Positions 36,551 to 45,926 of a stretch of DNA of 64,000 nucleotides are shown piece by piece. The notes beneath the pieces are model-generated. The model did no database searches and was not told where the DNA came from. It was given only the letters and a program-made list of their open reading frames with translations. The translations under genes and the position numbers were made by a program. Each line of letters opens with the position of its first letter. Position 1 is the first letter of the stretch. This DNA is from an uncultured Desulfosarcina sp. (lineage in GTDB: Bacteria > Desulfobacterota > Desulfobacteria > Desulfobacterales > Desulfosarcinaceae): assembly GCF_963668215.1 (NCBI RefSeq), contig NZ_OY764190.1, forward strand, positions 5,146,001-5,210,000. Reading direction: 5' to 3'.

Positions 36551-37729
36551 CTAAAATTCCTGTTTTGTATGTTGATGGTTGAATAAAAAGCTTAGATATC
36601 CAATAAGTATCGAGCTAATTATAAAGAAAGGTCTGGCTTTATAAAAATCGCCGGATACAGAGTACTCAAGGAAAATAAATACATAGGCGCATAGCAATGC
36701 TACCGGAAGGGGTTCATCTCGTAATAATCCACGACGCCATGCACAATAAAGTACAAGAATAGGAAATGCGACGATGATTAGCAAAATCAGCATGGATAGA
36801 ATACCACCATCGATACCGACCTGCAAAAATAAATTGTGTGGATATAAATTTCCTCCATTCGAGAATCCAAAACCGTGACCGAATATTGGCGCTTCTTTAA
36901 TTTTATTAATTGCATCTATCCAGAGATCACCCCTTTTGGTGTCAAATTCATTACCGCAAAATAACCTTTTCAAGCCTCTAATCGTTCTGTTTGGTAAAAC
37001 ATATACAGATATGACAGCAACTGACCAAATGGCCCCGATTCGGAAAATAATAGATAGAAAAAGTTCTCTTCTCTTCCTATAGTTCGGCCAATAAACAAGA
37101 ATTATTAAAAAACAGGCAATTCCGCTAAATAGAAGTGCACCTCGTGATAATACCGTTATGAGTCCGAATCCGGATAATAAGCATGATAAAATCCAAATGG
37201 CACATTTGTGCTTTAGTGTTAAAGGTAAAGATAAACAAAAAGATATTGCTATGGCAATCCCAATAGTTATATAGCCATCAATATCAAAGAATTTGGTGAA
37301 CTTATGCGCATGTCCAAAAATATATCCGCAAATGATAGCAATTGAAATAACATTTCCTGAAATAATAATTATGTATACCGTGTTGGCAAAAAATTTTCGT
37401 GGCCAGTTTAGGCTCCCAAGAGCACCGATAGATATTGTGCTAACAAAAAAAAATGATGAATAAACAAGATGAGTTGTATAATTAAGCATTAAAGATACTA
37501 AAAGTAGATATGCAAATAAAGTGGCTAAGCATATCCACCAAAAAAACTGTATATTGGTAGATGCCTGGTTCGATCTGGTGCTATATGAGTGATATAATAT
37601 CCACAACACACTGGGAATATATATGATTGTTGATGCCCCGGTAAAACTTCTTATAGATGGTATAACAATGATCGAGGCAATGGATAGAGCCGATAAAAAA
37701 TAAAAGAACCTTTCATTGAAGTGATACAT
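36551..37729 (-). CDS. O-antigen ligase/polymerase (Wzy-like) membrane protein
   Basis: A 392-residue polytopic protein with about ten to twelve hydrophobic segments and a large periplasmic loop holding GHGFGFSNGGNLYPHNLFLQVG, the Wzy_C/O-antigen ligase signature with its conserved His. It polymerises or ligates undecaprenyl-linked repeat units in the periplasm. The ATG at 37729 precedes the first membrane segment; a longer TTG form from 37831 would overlap the upstream gene by 34 bases. AT-rich compared with genes before 36 kb. Confidence 0.85.
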   Translation of the reverse strand: MYHFNERFFYFLSALSIASIIVIPSIRSFTGASTIIYIPSVLWILYHSYSTRSNQASTNIQFFWWICLATLFAYLLLVSLMLNYTTHLVYSSFFFVSTISIGALGSLNWPRKFFANTVYIIIISGNVISIAIICGYIFGHAHKFTKFFDIDGYITIGIAIAISFCLSLPLTLKHKCAIWILSCLLSGFGLITVLSRGALLFSGIACFLIILVYWPNYRKRRELFLSIIFRIGAIWSVAVISVYVLPNRTIRGLKRLFCGNEFDTKRGDLWIDAINKIKEAPIFGHGFGFSNGGNLYPHNLFLQVGIDGGILSMLILLIIVAFPILVLYCAWRRGLLRDEPLPVALLCAYVFIFLEYSVSGDFYKARPFFIISSILIGYLSFLFNHQHTKQEF

Positions 37730-37797
37730 TATTTTTGAATAGCATTGATAACGGTTATTATTGTAATATATGAGTAAAATAAAGATTTTAATAAAGG

Positions 37798-38712
37798 TCA
37801 CGCATTGGTTTTTGTTCTGAAGTAATACCAATGGCTAAGATCTCTACCTGTTAAATCTTCAATTATTTTAATTTGCTGACAAAACGCCTGATCCATTTCT
37901 TTCCGTACATCGGCTGTAATTTCCGGGTGTTGAATCCCCTTAGTAAATGCCACTTGGTTGATTTTGTTAGCAATACCAAGGGATCTGACAATTCCTATAG
38001 ATCGTTTAAAATTACCGATGGATATTATTGCCATATTAACGAAAGGCCAACGGAGATGAGTTCGTTTATTTAACTTAGGATATTTGGCAACGTGATTCTC
38101 CGGTATTTGTAAAAAACGATAAATAATCTTAAAAAATCCGTCAGGATCAAGTTTTAAATCGTCAAGAAATGTGACGCAAATATTTTTTGCAGCTGCCAAT
38201 CGATATAATCTTTCGATTTGGTCGCCAAGTGAACATCTTTCTTTATAAAGCAACAACCTGTTGCTTGGGCATGATTTAGGCAATTCTCTATTGTGTTTGC
38301 GTTTTTCCTGCAGTTTCCAGGCGATATTAAAATCAACCTCGTCTTCGTAGTTACTGCGAATAGCTTGATTGTGAAGCGATATCGCCATTTCATATGGGTT
38401 TCTGATTACAACAAGGTATTTGGCTTCAGGATAGTTTTCAATGATAGTGGGGATGGCTATTTCAGAAAAAAGATAACCGGTGGAGGCTTCGCCAATTACT
38501 GTATGATGTTTTTTTGATTTTGAAAAAAGCGCTCTGTAGGTTTCTAAAGATTTTATACCACGATCGATATCTTTTTCGAAAAAATGAGGTTCTTTAGGAT
38601 TCGAAAGAAAAATATTGGGATGTTGTGACAATACATATGCTATTGACGTCGTGCCACATTTAGGAGCACCGACAAAAAAGAAATTTAATTGCGGAAATAA
38701 ACTGTTTGTCAT
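37798..38712 (-). CDS. Sulfotransferase (heparan-sulfate NDST-like domain)
   Basis: A 304-residue sulfotransferase of a second type. The PAPS loop is VGAPKCGTT (residues 14-22), followed by LSQHPNIFLSNPKEPHFF, a hallmark of heparan N-deacetylase/sulfotransferase-like domains. The 3'-phosphate site is VVIRNPYEMAISLHNQ. It is a different subfamily from the gene at 35.6-36.5 kb, so two distinct positions of the glycan may be sulfated. It lies 21 bases after wzx. Confidence 0.9.
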   Translation of the reverse strand: MTNSLFPQLNFFFVGAPKCGTTSIAYVLSQHPNIFLSNPKEPHFFEKDIDRGIKSLETYRALFSKSKKHHTVIGEASTGYLFSEIAIPTIIENYPEAKYLVVIRNPYEMAISLHNQAIRSNYEDEVDFNIAWKLQEKRKHNRELPKSCPSNRLLLYKERCSLGDQIERLYRLAAAKNICVTFLDDLKLDPDGFFKIIYRFLQIPENHVAKYPKLNKRTHLRWPFVNMAIISIGNFKRSIGIVRSLGIANKINQVAFTKGIQHPEITADVRKEMDQAFCQQIKIIEDLTGRDLSHWYYFRTKTNA

Positions 38713-38733
38713 TCATTTTTAGACCAACCTGTA

Positions 38734-40083
38734 TCAATAGGAGTGTACAACCAATGGGAAATAGCATGTGGTCTTCCCATATTTAATTTTCATGAAGATT
38801 AGGGTTGCAATATTCCAACCAGTAAGGCACAACATTGCTGCTGTTGCTGCTCCATATAGACCATATTTAGGGATGAGCAAGAGGTTGATTATGATGTTGG
38901 CAACAGCAGCAGTTGAAACAATATTTCTAAATCTTTTTTCGTTTCCTGTCATATTCATAAAAAGACCTGTCGCTCCAGATATGGAATGGATAAACTGCCC
39001 AATCGCTAATAACACTAGAGCGGGATAGGCTACTGAAAATTCCGCGCCAAAAAAGAAGTCCAACACCTTATTTCCAATAAAAATAAATCCTATCAATATA
39101 GGGGTGGTAGACCAGAAAATAAGTTTGGTCGATCTTTGGGCTACAGAAAACAATTCTTCCATTTTATTTGAATGAAAGAGTTCGGAAAATTTCGGTCCAG
39201 CCATAGAATTCACCGCACTCAGTATGAAAGTGGTTAAAGTAGCCAGTTTTACTGCAACCGCATAATAACCGACTTCTAATTCACTTCGAAAAATCCCTAA
39301 TATAATAACTCCAGTTTGTCCAATCAAAAATGTCATACCAGAAGTCATCAGCATGGGTAGGGAAACAGACAAGAGCTTCGAGTAGGTTACGGATCCTATT
39401 GTATCGTATCGGCCAATTTTAGACTTAAAAGAAAAAAACATTATTCCTAACCCCGCAATGCCAGTCAAAGTAATCCCGGATAATAGTGCATAAACTGGCA
39501 AATCGTGGTTAGGAAAGACAGAACCAATGCAGATTAATATCAGTAAGTTAGTTGTTTGAGGAAAAACCAGCATAAGAGCAAAGACTTTGATACGCCTTAT
39601 ACCACGAATGGCTTGTGTGTTTAGAATCGCAAGTGATTTAAAAACAATAAATATTGACCCTACAGAAAAATAAAAAGACAGATGAGGTTTAGAAAAAACT
39701 AATTTTGCGATGGAATGAGCATTTGCAAAGAAAAACATACTTGTAACCAGAGAAACAATGATAACCATTGATAGAACTTTGCGGTATACAAGATATGCGG
39801 AAGTGGGTGAATATTTTAGAAGGTGTTCGGGAATAAGTCGCAGCAGTGAGGTATTGGTTCCCATTACGGTCAGCATAGTGGCAATGATAAGAAACGACTG
39901 TACTATTGCTACAATCCCCATCATCTCAGCACCGTATACCCGGGCAATTATAATGCTGCTAACAAGTCCCATTGCGGTGGCTGTAATGCGAGCAGAGAGA
40001 GCCCAGGCTGAGCCGGTAAGGATCTCAGAAAAATGACGATCTGATATAAGCTTTCGGGCTATGGAGATTATTTTGGGAATCAC
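38734..40083 (-). CDS. wzx: Oligosaccharide flippase (Wzx/MOP family)
   Basis: A 449-residue MATE/MOP-type flippase with about twelve to fourteen hydrophobic segments; SEILTGSAWALSARITATAMGLVSSIIIARVYG is split across the N-terminus in the usual Wzx manner, and LLAIGQFIHSISGATGLFMNMTGN is a typical late block. It translocates lipid-linked repeat units for the Wzy-like protein encoded downstream. The start is GTG, and its first bases (GTGA) overlap the stop of a 33-codon ORF now split by an IS481-family element 44 bases upstream. Confidence 0.88.
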   Translation of the reverse strand: MIPKIISIARKLISDRHFSEILTGSAWALSARITATAMGLVSSIIIARVYGAEMMGIVAIVQSFLIIATMLTVMGTNTSLLRLIPEHLLKYSPTSAYLVYRKVLSMVIIVSLVTSMFFFANAHSIAKLVFSKPHLSFYFSVGSIFIVFKSLAILNTQAIRGIRRIKVFALMLVFPQTTNLLILICIGSVFPNHDLPVYALLSGITLTGIAGLGIMFFSFKSKIGRYDTIGSVTYSKLLSVSLPMLMTSGMTFLIGQTGVIILGIFRSELEVGYYAVAVKLATLTTFILSAVNSMAGPKFSELFHSNKMEELFSVAQRSTKLIFWSTTPILIGFIFIGNKVLDFFFGAEFSVAYPALVLLAIGQFIHSISGATGLFMNMTGNEKRFRNIVSTAAVANIIINLLLIPKYGLYGAATAAMLCLTGWNIATLIFMKIKYGKTTCYFPLVVHSY

Positions 40084-40127
40084 GTCTTCAATTTTTGATG
40101 CAAGACAATCTGTTGAAACACTTTATT

Positions 40128-41328
40128 TGGATTAGTTTCGATTTGATCTGACAACGCACTTGAAAAAGTGAGGGTTACCGGTTTTGATGAAGGTGGCAAC
40201 CAAACCACCAAAACCATAGGAGGTAACCCTCATGCTGAATGGTACCAAAACCGTCATCAAACACAAGATCGGATTGTTGAACCTGGCCGAGGAACTGGGC
40301 AACGTATCCAAAGCCTGCCGGATCATGGGGCTTTCCCGTGACACCTTTTACCGCTATCAAAATGCCGTTGAACAAGGCGGCGTCGATGCCCTCGTCGATC
40401 AAAACCGCCGCAAACCCAATATTAAAAACCGCACAGACGAAATAACCGAGGCTGCTGTCGTAGCCTATGCCGTTGAACAACCGGCCTTTGGCCAAGTGCG
40501 TGCCAGCAACGAATTGCGTAAGCGGGGCGTGTTCATTTCCCCCAGTGGTGTCCGGTGTGTATGGCTGCGTCACCAATTGGCTCGCTTTAAAGACCGGCTC
40601 AAGGCCCTTGAGGACAAAATGGCCAAGGAGAATCTGATTCTTACCGAAAGCCAGGTCCAGGCATTAGAACGGAAAAAGCAAGACGACATCGCTGCTGGGG
40701 AGATCGAGACGGCTCATCCAGGTTATCTGGGATCACAGGATACCTTTTATGTCGGAACCCTTAAGGGCGTGGGCAGGATCTATCAGCAAACCTTTATCGA
40801 TACGTATGCCAAGGTCGGTTTTGCCAAACTCTATACCACCAAGACGCCGATCACTGCTGCCGATTTGCTCAATGATAAGGTGCTGCCCTTTTATGAAAAG
40901 CATGAGTTGCCGCTGCTTCGCGTCTTAACCGACAGGGGTACCGAGTATTGCGGCAAAGCTGAAACCCACGATTATCAATTGTATCTGGCTATTAACGACA
41001 TCGAACACACCAAGACCAAGGCCAGATCGCCGCAAACCAACGGTATCTGCGAACGCTTCCACAAAACCATGCTACAGGAATTTTATCAGGTGACCTTCAG
41101 AAAGAAGATTTATCGGGATATCGAAACGCTTCAGTTTGATCTTGACCTGTGGCTTGAACAGTACAATCATGAGCGAACCCATCAGGGGAAAATGTGCTGC
41201 GGCAGAACCCCGATGGAAACCCTTGAAGATGGCAAACGACTCTGGGAAGAGAAAAAAATAGCCTGAACTTGACCTGACAGACACCTTCTCAGAATCGGTA
41301 ACTGTCAGATCAAATCTGAACTTCTACA
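40128..41328 (+). mobile_element. IS481-family insertion sequence (1201 bp)
   Basis: The ends are 26-bp imperfect inverted repeats (40128-40153 and 41303-41328, 6 mismatches), both beginning TG and sharing GATTTGATCTGACA. A 7-bp direct repeat CTTTATT flanks it (40121-40127 and 41329-41335). It carries one intact transposase gene. It inserted between a glycosyltransferase gene and wzx, against the direction of the operon. Confidence 0.92.
40232..41266 (+). CDS. IS481-family transposase
   Basis: A 344-residue DDE transposase. An N-terminal helix-turn-helix (about 10-60, NVSKACRIMGLSRDTFYRY) precedes the integrase core (about 155-330): FIDTYAKVGFAKLY with the first Asp, LRVLTDRGTEYCG with the second, and SPQTNGICERFHKTMLQEFY with the Glu. 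The C-terminal YNHERTHQGKMCCGRTPME is typical of the family. The ATG has a perfect TAGGAGGT upstream. The frame is intact, so the element could still be active. Confidence 0.95.
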   Translation: MLNGTKTVIKHKIGLLNLAEELGNVSKACRIMGLSRDTFYRYQNAVEQGGVDALVDQNRRKPNIKNRTDEITEAAVVAYAVEQPAFGQVRASNELRKRGVFISPSGVRCVWLRHQLARFKDRLKALEDKMAKENLILTESQVQALERKKQDDIAAGEIETAHPGYLGSQDTFYVGTLKGVGRIYQQTFIDTYAKVGFAKLYTTKTPITAADLLNDKVLPFYEKHELPLLRVLTDRGTEYCGKAETHDYQLYLAINDIEHTKTKARSPQTNGICERFHKTMLQEFYQVTFRKKIYRDIETLQFDLDLWLEQYNHERTHQGKMCCGRTPMETLEDGKRLWEEKKIA

Positions 41329-41479
41329 CTTTATTGCGAAGCAGCGGGTCTAAACTAATCCCCAGCCGCTCTGTGGCGCTAAAATTCATAAAATCCTTTT
41401 AAGGTATTGATATCCTGCTGCTTGCTGCGGGGTAGCTCATTAAAATTAAAACACAATAGAATACTTTTCGATTCTATCT

Positions 41480-42649
41480 CTAAAGACGAGAAACCATCCA
41501 TTCATAAATCATTTTGGCTCTTTGTCCAGTCGGTAAATTCGATTGGCTCTCTGATTTCACCAATTTTATACCGCGCTTTTGGTGTTCTGGATCGGATTGA
41601 ATGATGTTGATAGCTTCAGCTATGGCACTGATGTCAAAAGGATCAACTAATATAGCATTCTCGTCGTTAAGTTGCTCCCGTATATCGGGTATATCTGATG
41701 AAATAATTGGCAGTCCGCAACTAACTGCCTCGCAAATCGCATTACAACTCCCCTCGGCTGTTGTTGGCAGAACGAACACATTCGCTGCATTCAACCACGT
41801 AGGCAATTCTTCATTATGAATGGGACCCGCATGCAACACTTGAGGTCCAGCGGGTTTTTGCGGACCTTGTCCAAAAAAAACTCCATACACATTGTCAGAG
41901 GCCGCTGTTCGAATAGCTTGCAAAACACGAAGCGGTCCTTTGCGTTCGATAAAGTGCCCGGTGAATGCTACTATAAAGGCGCCTTCGGGCAACCCAAGTT
42001 TTTGCCGGCAATCGTTTCGATTCAAAGGTTTAAACTGACTGCGGTCAGCCTCATTCGGAAGTACAAGTATTTTATTAGGATTGGCCCCAAGTTTAACAAT
42101 TTCGTCGTGTAGCCGATACGAAACGCATACAATCCCGGTCAGAGATTGCAATACATGCTTCAACCATGATTTCGAATTATCTGGCAGTTGTTTAGATAGA
42201 TTGGATTCTCCCATATCCGCAAACGCAGGTCTGTTGGCTGACATTCCGGCCAACATTGCTACAACACCACCACGAAGAAAAAATTTTCCATAATAGACAT
42301 CTGGAACCTCAAGATGTTTAATTCTTCTTAATGCTGCATTTATGAAAATACGGCGCGATAACGAATGCATGTCAATTTGACCTATCTTTCGATTTCCTAT
42401 AGAAACATAGAGAGGTCTTTCAATTTTCTTTGCTTCAATATTAGTATATACATTTTTTTTAAAGCAGAAACGTATGAGGTCAGGCAAAGAAATTGGAGAG
42501 ATAACATTTACGTCAACGCCTAAAGACTGCCATTGCTTTACGAGAGTTTCTACAAATATTCCTCTTTCAGGGGCCATTTGTAGAGGGTAAATTGGTGTAA
42601 TAACATCAATGTTCCTAATTCTTAATTTCTTTAAAGAACTCATTACCAT
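41480..42649 (-). CDS. Glycosyltransferase family 4
   Basis: A 389-residue GT4 enzyme. N-terminal domain: IDVITPIYPLQMAPERGIFVE. Donor domain: FIVAFTGHFIERKGPLRVLQAI, then the E-x7-E motif EGSCNAICE with AVSCGLPIISSDIPDI. It transfers a sugar during assembly of the repeat unit. It lies 26 bases downstream of the small kinase gene; its 3' side borders the region of the split ORF and IS481 element. The GC content is intermediate between core genes and the very AT-rich kinase upstream. Confidence 0.9.
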   Translation of the reverse strand: MVMSSLKKLRIRNIDVITPIYPLQMAPERGIFVETLVKQWQSLGVDVNVISPISLPDLIRFCFKKNVYTNIEAKKIERPLYVSIGNRKIGQIDMHSLSRRIFINAALRRIKHLEVPDVYYGKFFLRGGVVAMLAGMSANRPAFADMGESNLSKQLPDNSKSWLKHVLQSLTGIVCVSYRLHDEIVKLGANPNKILVLPNEADRSQFKPLNRNDCRQKLGLPEGAFIVAFTGHFIERKGPLRVLQAIRTAASDNVYGVFFGQGPQKPAGPQVLHAGPIHNEELPTWLNAANVFVLPTTAEGSCNAICEAVSCGLPIISSDIPDIREQLNDENAILVDPFDISAIAEAINIIQSDPEHQKRGIKLVKSESQSNLPTGQRAKMIYEWMVSRL

Positions 42650-42675
42650 TTTTTTATAAAAATAATTTTAATTCA

Positions 42676-43368
42676 TTAATCAATCAATTTTTCAGACTTC
42701 ATAATATTCTTCAAAGCTAAAATGTTCTGTTCTATCGTTTCGTTATGTATAAGGGTATAAAAAGGTAATCTTTGAGATTGGATTTCACTATTAATCATGT
42801 CAAAATACTTTTGATAATGATGAAGTTTGAGTAAATTTTTTTTATAGGACATATTATCAAAAGGGCTTAATCCTCCATTCCTATTGAATACATTTAAGGC
42901 GGCAGTTTCTGAACTTATATCAAAATATATATAGATCGTATTATTTTCTTTAATGCACCTGCTAATAATTTCTTCTAGTGTTATAAATCTTATGTTATCA
43001 GTTCTAATTAAAATTGACCATAAATCTTGTATTGAGCTGTGATCTGAAATATAAATTTGCGAATTTTCTTTAACAAATTTATTAACGAATAAATCTCGAT
43101 ATTGTTGTTTTAAAATTTTTACTATTAATTCATATTTTATAGATTTGTTCCTATATAAAAAATTGATATAATGAAAATATCTATTGCCTAAAAGAGCAAT
43201 ATTTTTACATAACAAAATAACTTTTTTTCCCCAAAAAATGTTCTTATACCATATGGAAAAATCGTTGCGTGTAATGATACCTCTAATATTTTGTTTTTTA
43301 AGATACGATTGCAGGTTGTTAGCACATGTGGTTTTTCCTGAACCAGGTAGGCCAAATAACTGAACCAT
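42676..43368 (-). CDS. P-loop nucleoside/sugar kinase-like protein
   Basis: A 230-residue P-loop protein with Walker A GLPGSGKT (residues 6-13) and a later ISDHSSIQDLW segment, giving the fold of nucleotide or small-molecule kinases (thymidylate/adenylylsulfate kinase-like). The substrate cannot be told. The ATG at 43368 puts the P-loop at the N-terminus; a TTG at 43386 adds six residues. It is very AT-rich. The IS4-family element is inserted 48 bases upstream of the ATG, which must separate the gene from its original upstream neighbour or promoter. Confidence 0.75.
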   Translation of the reverse strand: MVQLFGLPGSGKTTCANNLQSYLKKQNIRGIITRNDFSIWYKNIFWGKKVILLCKNIALLGNRYFHYINFLYRNKSIKYELIVKILKQQYRDLFVNKFVKENSQIYISDHSSIQDLWSILIRTDNIRFITLEEIISRCIKENNTIYIYFDISSETAALNVFNRNGGLSPFDNMSYKKNLLKLHHYQKYFDMINSEIQSQRLPFYTLIHNETIEQNILALKNIMKSEKLID

Positions 43369-43875
43369 CTTTATTTTTTTCTGCAAATTTTATCCTATTA
43401 AATATGTATTCTATTTCAGTAAAATCCGGTTAAGGAATTGCATAAAAATAATTTAAAATCAGCAGGTTAAACGATATTTTTGCTTGACATTGGGTCGTCA
43501 ATATGGGCGGCGTTTTGTATACCCTATTATATCAAGAGGTTATACATGCCACGCACATTCGACCCTTTCCAAAAGCTCAATGCCCTGGAGTTTTTCTCTT
43601 TTTTTCAACCAGCGACTGAGGCAACATCACGGATGCCAGCTCTTGATTCCAAAGGAAACCGACCATTGCAGATGACTTTTGAGGAACATCTGCGCGCGCT
43701 GGTTTACTTTCATCTTGAAGAACACCATTCTGCTCAACACCTGCTGCAAGTGCTTGAAGAAGATGATTTTGCCAAAAGTGCCATCGCACCAGAAAACGGA
43801 ATCAAAAAGAGCAGCTGTCAATGGGAATGAAAAGTGTACCAGAAGTGGGAAAATAAAAATGTACCACCCTGGAGC

Positions 43876-44670
43876 TCATTGATTCTCCGTCTTCCCATCC
43901 ACGTCGGCCAACCCTGAGGAACCGACCGTGGCGAAATCGTTCTTTGAAAAACTGTGCCCGCGGAGCCGATAGCTGTGCCCCTTGATGTTGACCACCCGGC
44001 AGTGATGCAGCAGCCGGTCGAGGATCGCGGTGGCGATGACCTGCTCGCCGAACAACTCTTGCCAGTCCCCGAAGCTCTTGTTGGAGGTGATCAGCGTCGA
44101 TGATCGCTCGTAGCGATAAGAGACGAACTGAAAGAACAGATACGCCTCCTTCGTGTCGATGGGCAGGTACCCGACTTCATCGACTACCACCAGGGCCGAA
44201 GTCAGATATGCCTTGTGCCGGGACTGGGGCTCTTTGAGTTTCCTCATCAGGGTGTCCATGGTGGTGAAGTAGACCTTGAACCCGTGATGGCAGGCCTTGA
44301 TCGCCAGCGATATGGCCAGATGGGTTTTGCCAACGCCCGGCGGTCCCAGGAAAATCACGTTCTCCTGTTTGCCGATGAAATCCAGATCGAAAAGGGCCAT
44401 CACCTCCTTTTTGTTCAGCTTGGGGTGAAAGGTAAAATCGTACTCTTCGATGGTCTTGGCCGATGGCAGCCCGGCGGTCTTCATGGCGGTCTGTACGCGC
44501 CGTTTTTCCTTGGCGGCGACTTCCTCTTCCAGCAGCTGATCCAGAAAAGACAGATAAGAGTCCTTGTCGGACTCGGCTTTGGCGACCACGGTTTCGAGCA
44601 TCTCGGCGGCCTGGGTGAGCTTGAGCCGTTTGAGGTTGTCCTGGAGGCGGTCGGCGATCAGTTGATCCAT
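43876..44670 (-). CDS. istB: IS21-family helper ATPase
   Basis: A 264-residue AAA+ ATPase that assists the IstA transposase and selects targets. Walker A is GPPGVGKTH (near residues 109-117), Walker B is ALVVVDEVGYLP, and the sensor segment is STLITSNKSFGDW. The N-terminal 60 residues are helical. It overlaps istA by 13 bases, and an AAGGAGG lies just upstream of its ATG. The frame is complete. Confidence 0.96.
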   Translation of the reverse strand: MDQLIADRLQDNLKRLKLTQAAEMLETVVAKAESDKDSYLSFLDQLLEEEVAAKEKRRVQTAMKTAGLPSAKTIEEYDFTFHPKLNKKEVMALFDLDFIGKQENVIFLGPPGVGKTHLAISLAIKACHHGFKVYFTTMDTLMRKLKEPQSRHKAYLTSALVVVDEVGYLPIDTKEAYLFFQFVSYRYERSSTLITSNKSFGDWQELFGEQVIATAILDRLLHHCRVVNIKGHSYRLRGHSFSKNDFATVGSSGLADVDGKTENQ

Positions 44671-45926
44671 GTGCCACCTCCTTTCGCGATCTGCTCATAC
44701 ACGGACAGCGGACGGTAAAGCACCTGTGGGAACAAACTGGCATTCACCAGTCCCCGGGTGGCCTTGCCTTTGGTGCGACCGTATTTCTTTTTCACTTTCT
44801 GCCGCTGCTTCAAGATCTGGGCGGTGATATTCGCATCGGTAACCCAGCTGCCCTTTTCCTCGGCTTCCCTATGCGTGGCCAGCAGCCGGTCGTCATCGTA
44901 GAATCGGATGATACCGTCCTTGACCTTCAGCAGGATCTTTTTGCCGACCACATCCGGCGGCACTTGATACCGGCTGGCGTTATAGGAAATATAGCAGTCC
45001 TTGTAGACCCTGCGATACTCTTTTATGGACGTATCGTAGTCGCTGGCAGGGCATGGACTTAAGCTGGATTGTTCCTGCCGCCAGCGCAGGTCCACCAGCT
45101 GCCGGTGGGTTCCATGCTTCCTGCGATTGGCTGTTTCGTCAAGCCAGCTGAGAAGATCCCGGTTCGCCTGCTCGATGCCGGTAAAGGCATAACCGCGCCA
45201 GAACGACTCGCGAATGTAATCCACCGGGCGTTCCACCTTGCCTTTCACCCAGGGACTGTAGGGCATGCAGGCCAGAGGCTTGAAACCATAGTGCTGGGTA
45301 AAGTGCATGAACTCGACATTGAAAACAGTCTGCCCACCTGTGCGGCTGATCACCACATGCTTCATGTTGTCATAGAGCATTTCCATGGGAATCCCGCCCA
45401 GGTAGTGAAAGGCGGCAATATGGGCATCCATGAAGGACTGCAGGGTGCAGCGGTCAACGAACATGGCAAACATGGCCCGGGAAAATCCCAGGACCAGGAC
45501 GAACAGGTAAACGGTAAAACTGCCGCCCTTGAAATCCGCGACCTTGAAGTCGGCCCAGTCCATCTGCCCCTGCAATCCGGGAATCGTCTCGAACCGGATG
45601 TAAGCCTGGCGCTTGCGTTTTCGTTTGCGCCTGCGGACATAGATTTTGACGGTATCGTATCCGCCAGCATAGCCTAACTGTTTGAGTCGTTGATAGATCC
45701 AGGTGGCACGGTAATCATCCTCTTCGAGGAAATCGTTAATCACCGGGTAGTAGGGAGCCAGGATGCTTTCGCGCCGTTGGGCCTTGTGGTAACCGGGAGT
45801 TTGTCCATTCTGAATATATTTTTTAACGGTCTTGCGATGGCGGCCAGTTCGTTTGGTGATCTCCCTTTGCGAAAGGCCTTGTTGATGCAATGCAATAATG
45901 TCCATGTACGCCTCCCATGAAATCAT
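44658..45926 (-). CDS. istA: IS21-family transposase
   Basis: A 422-residue DDE transposase. An N-terminal HTH (GLSQREITKRTGRHRKTVKKY) is followed by the catalytic core with GQMDWADFK (first Asp), EMLYDNMKHVV (second Asp) and SPWVKGKVERPVDYIRE (Glu), then a C-terminal beta-barrel. The ATG at 45926 follows GGAGGGTG. It overlaps istB, so the two are translated together. All catalytic residues are present. Confidence 0.96.
   Translation of the reverse strand: MISWEAYMDIIALHQQGLSQREITKRTGRHRKTVKKYIQNGQTPGYHKAQRRESILAPYYPVINDFLEEDDYRATWIYQRLKQLGYAGGYDTVKIYVRRRKRKRKRQAYIRFETIPGLQGQMDWADFKVADFKGGSFTVYLFVLVLGFSRAMFAMFVDRCTLQSFMDAHIAAFHYLGGIPMEMLYDNMKHVVISRTGGQTVFNVEFMHFTQHYGFKPLACMPYSPWVKGKVERPVDYIRESFWRGYAFTGIEQANRDLLSWLDETANRRKHGTHRQLVDLRWRQEQSSLSPCPASDYDTSIKEYRRVYKDCYISYNASRYQVPPDVVGKKILLKVKDGIIRFYDDDRLLATHREAEEKGSWVTDANITAQILKQRQKVKKKYGRTKGKATRGLVNASLFPQVLYRPLSVYEQIAKGGGTWIN

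Larger units (their letters stand above)
40080..41389 (-). pseudogene. 33-codon ORF before wzx, split by the IS481-family element
   Basis: On the - strand an ATG at 41389 with AAGGA four bases upstream opens MNFSATERLGISLDPLLRNKV and then hits a stop formed by the IS end. Removing the IS (40128-41328) and one 7-bp duplication joins the frame to FQQIVLHQKLKT and a TGA at 40080-40082, which overlaps the wzx start as GTGA. The product would be a 33-residue helical peptide; it may be a leader peptide or the tail of an older gene. An in-frame TAA lies just upstream of the ATG. Confidence 0.5.

Noticed and set aside
43484..43520. Outward or inward promoter at the left end of the IS4-type element (TTGACA at 43484)
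   Set aside because: No acceptable -10 box lies 16-18 bases downstream.
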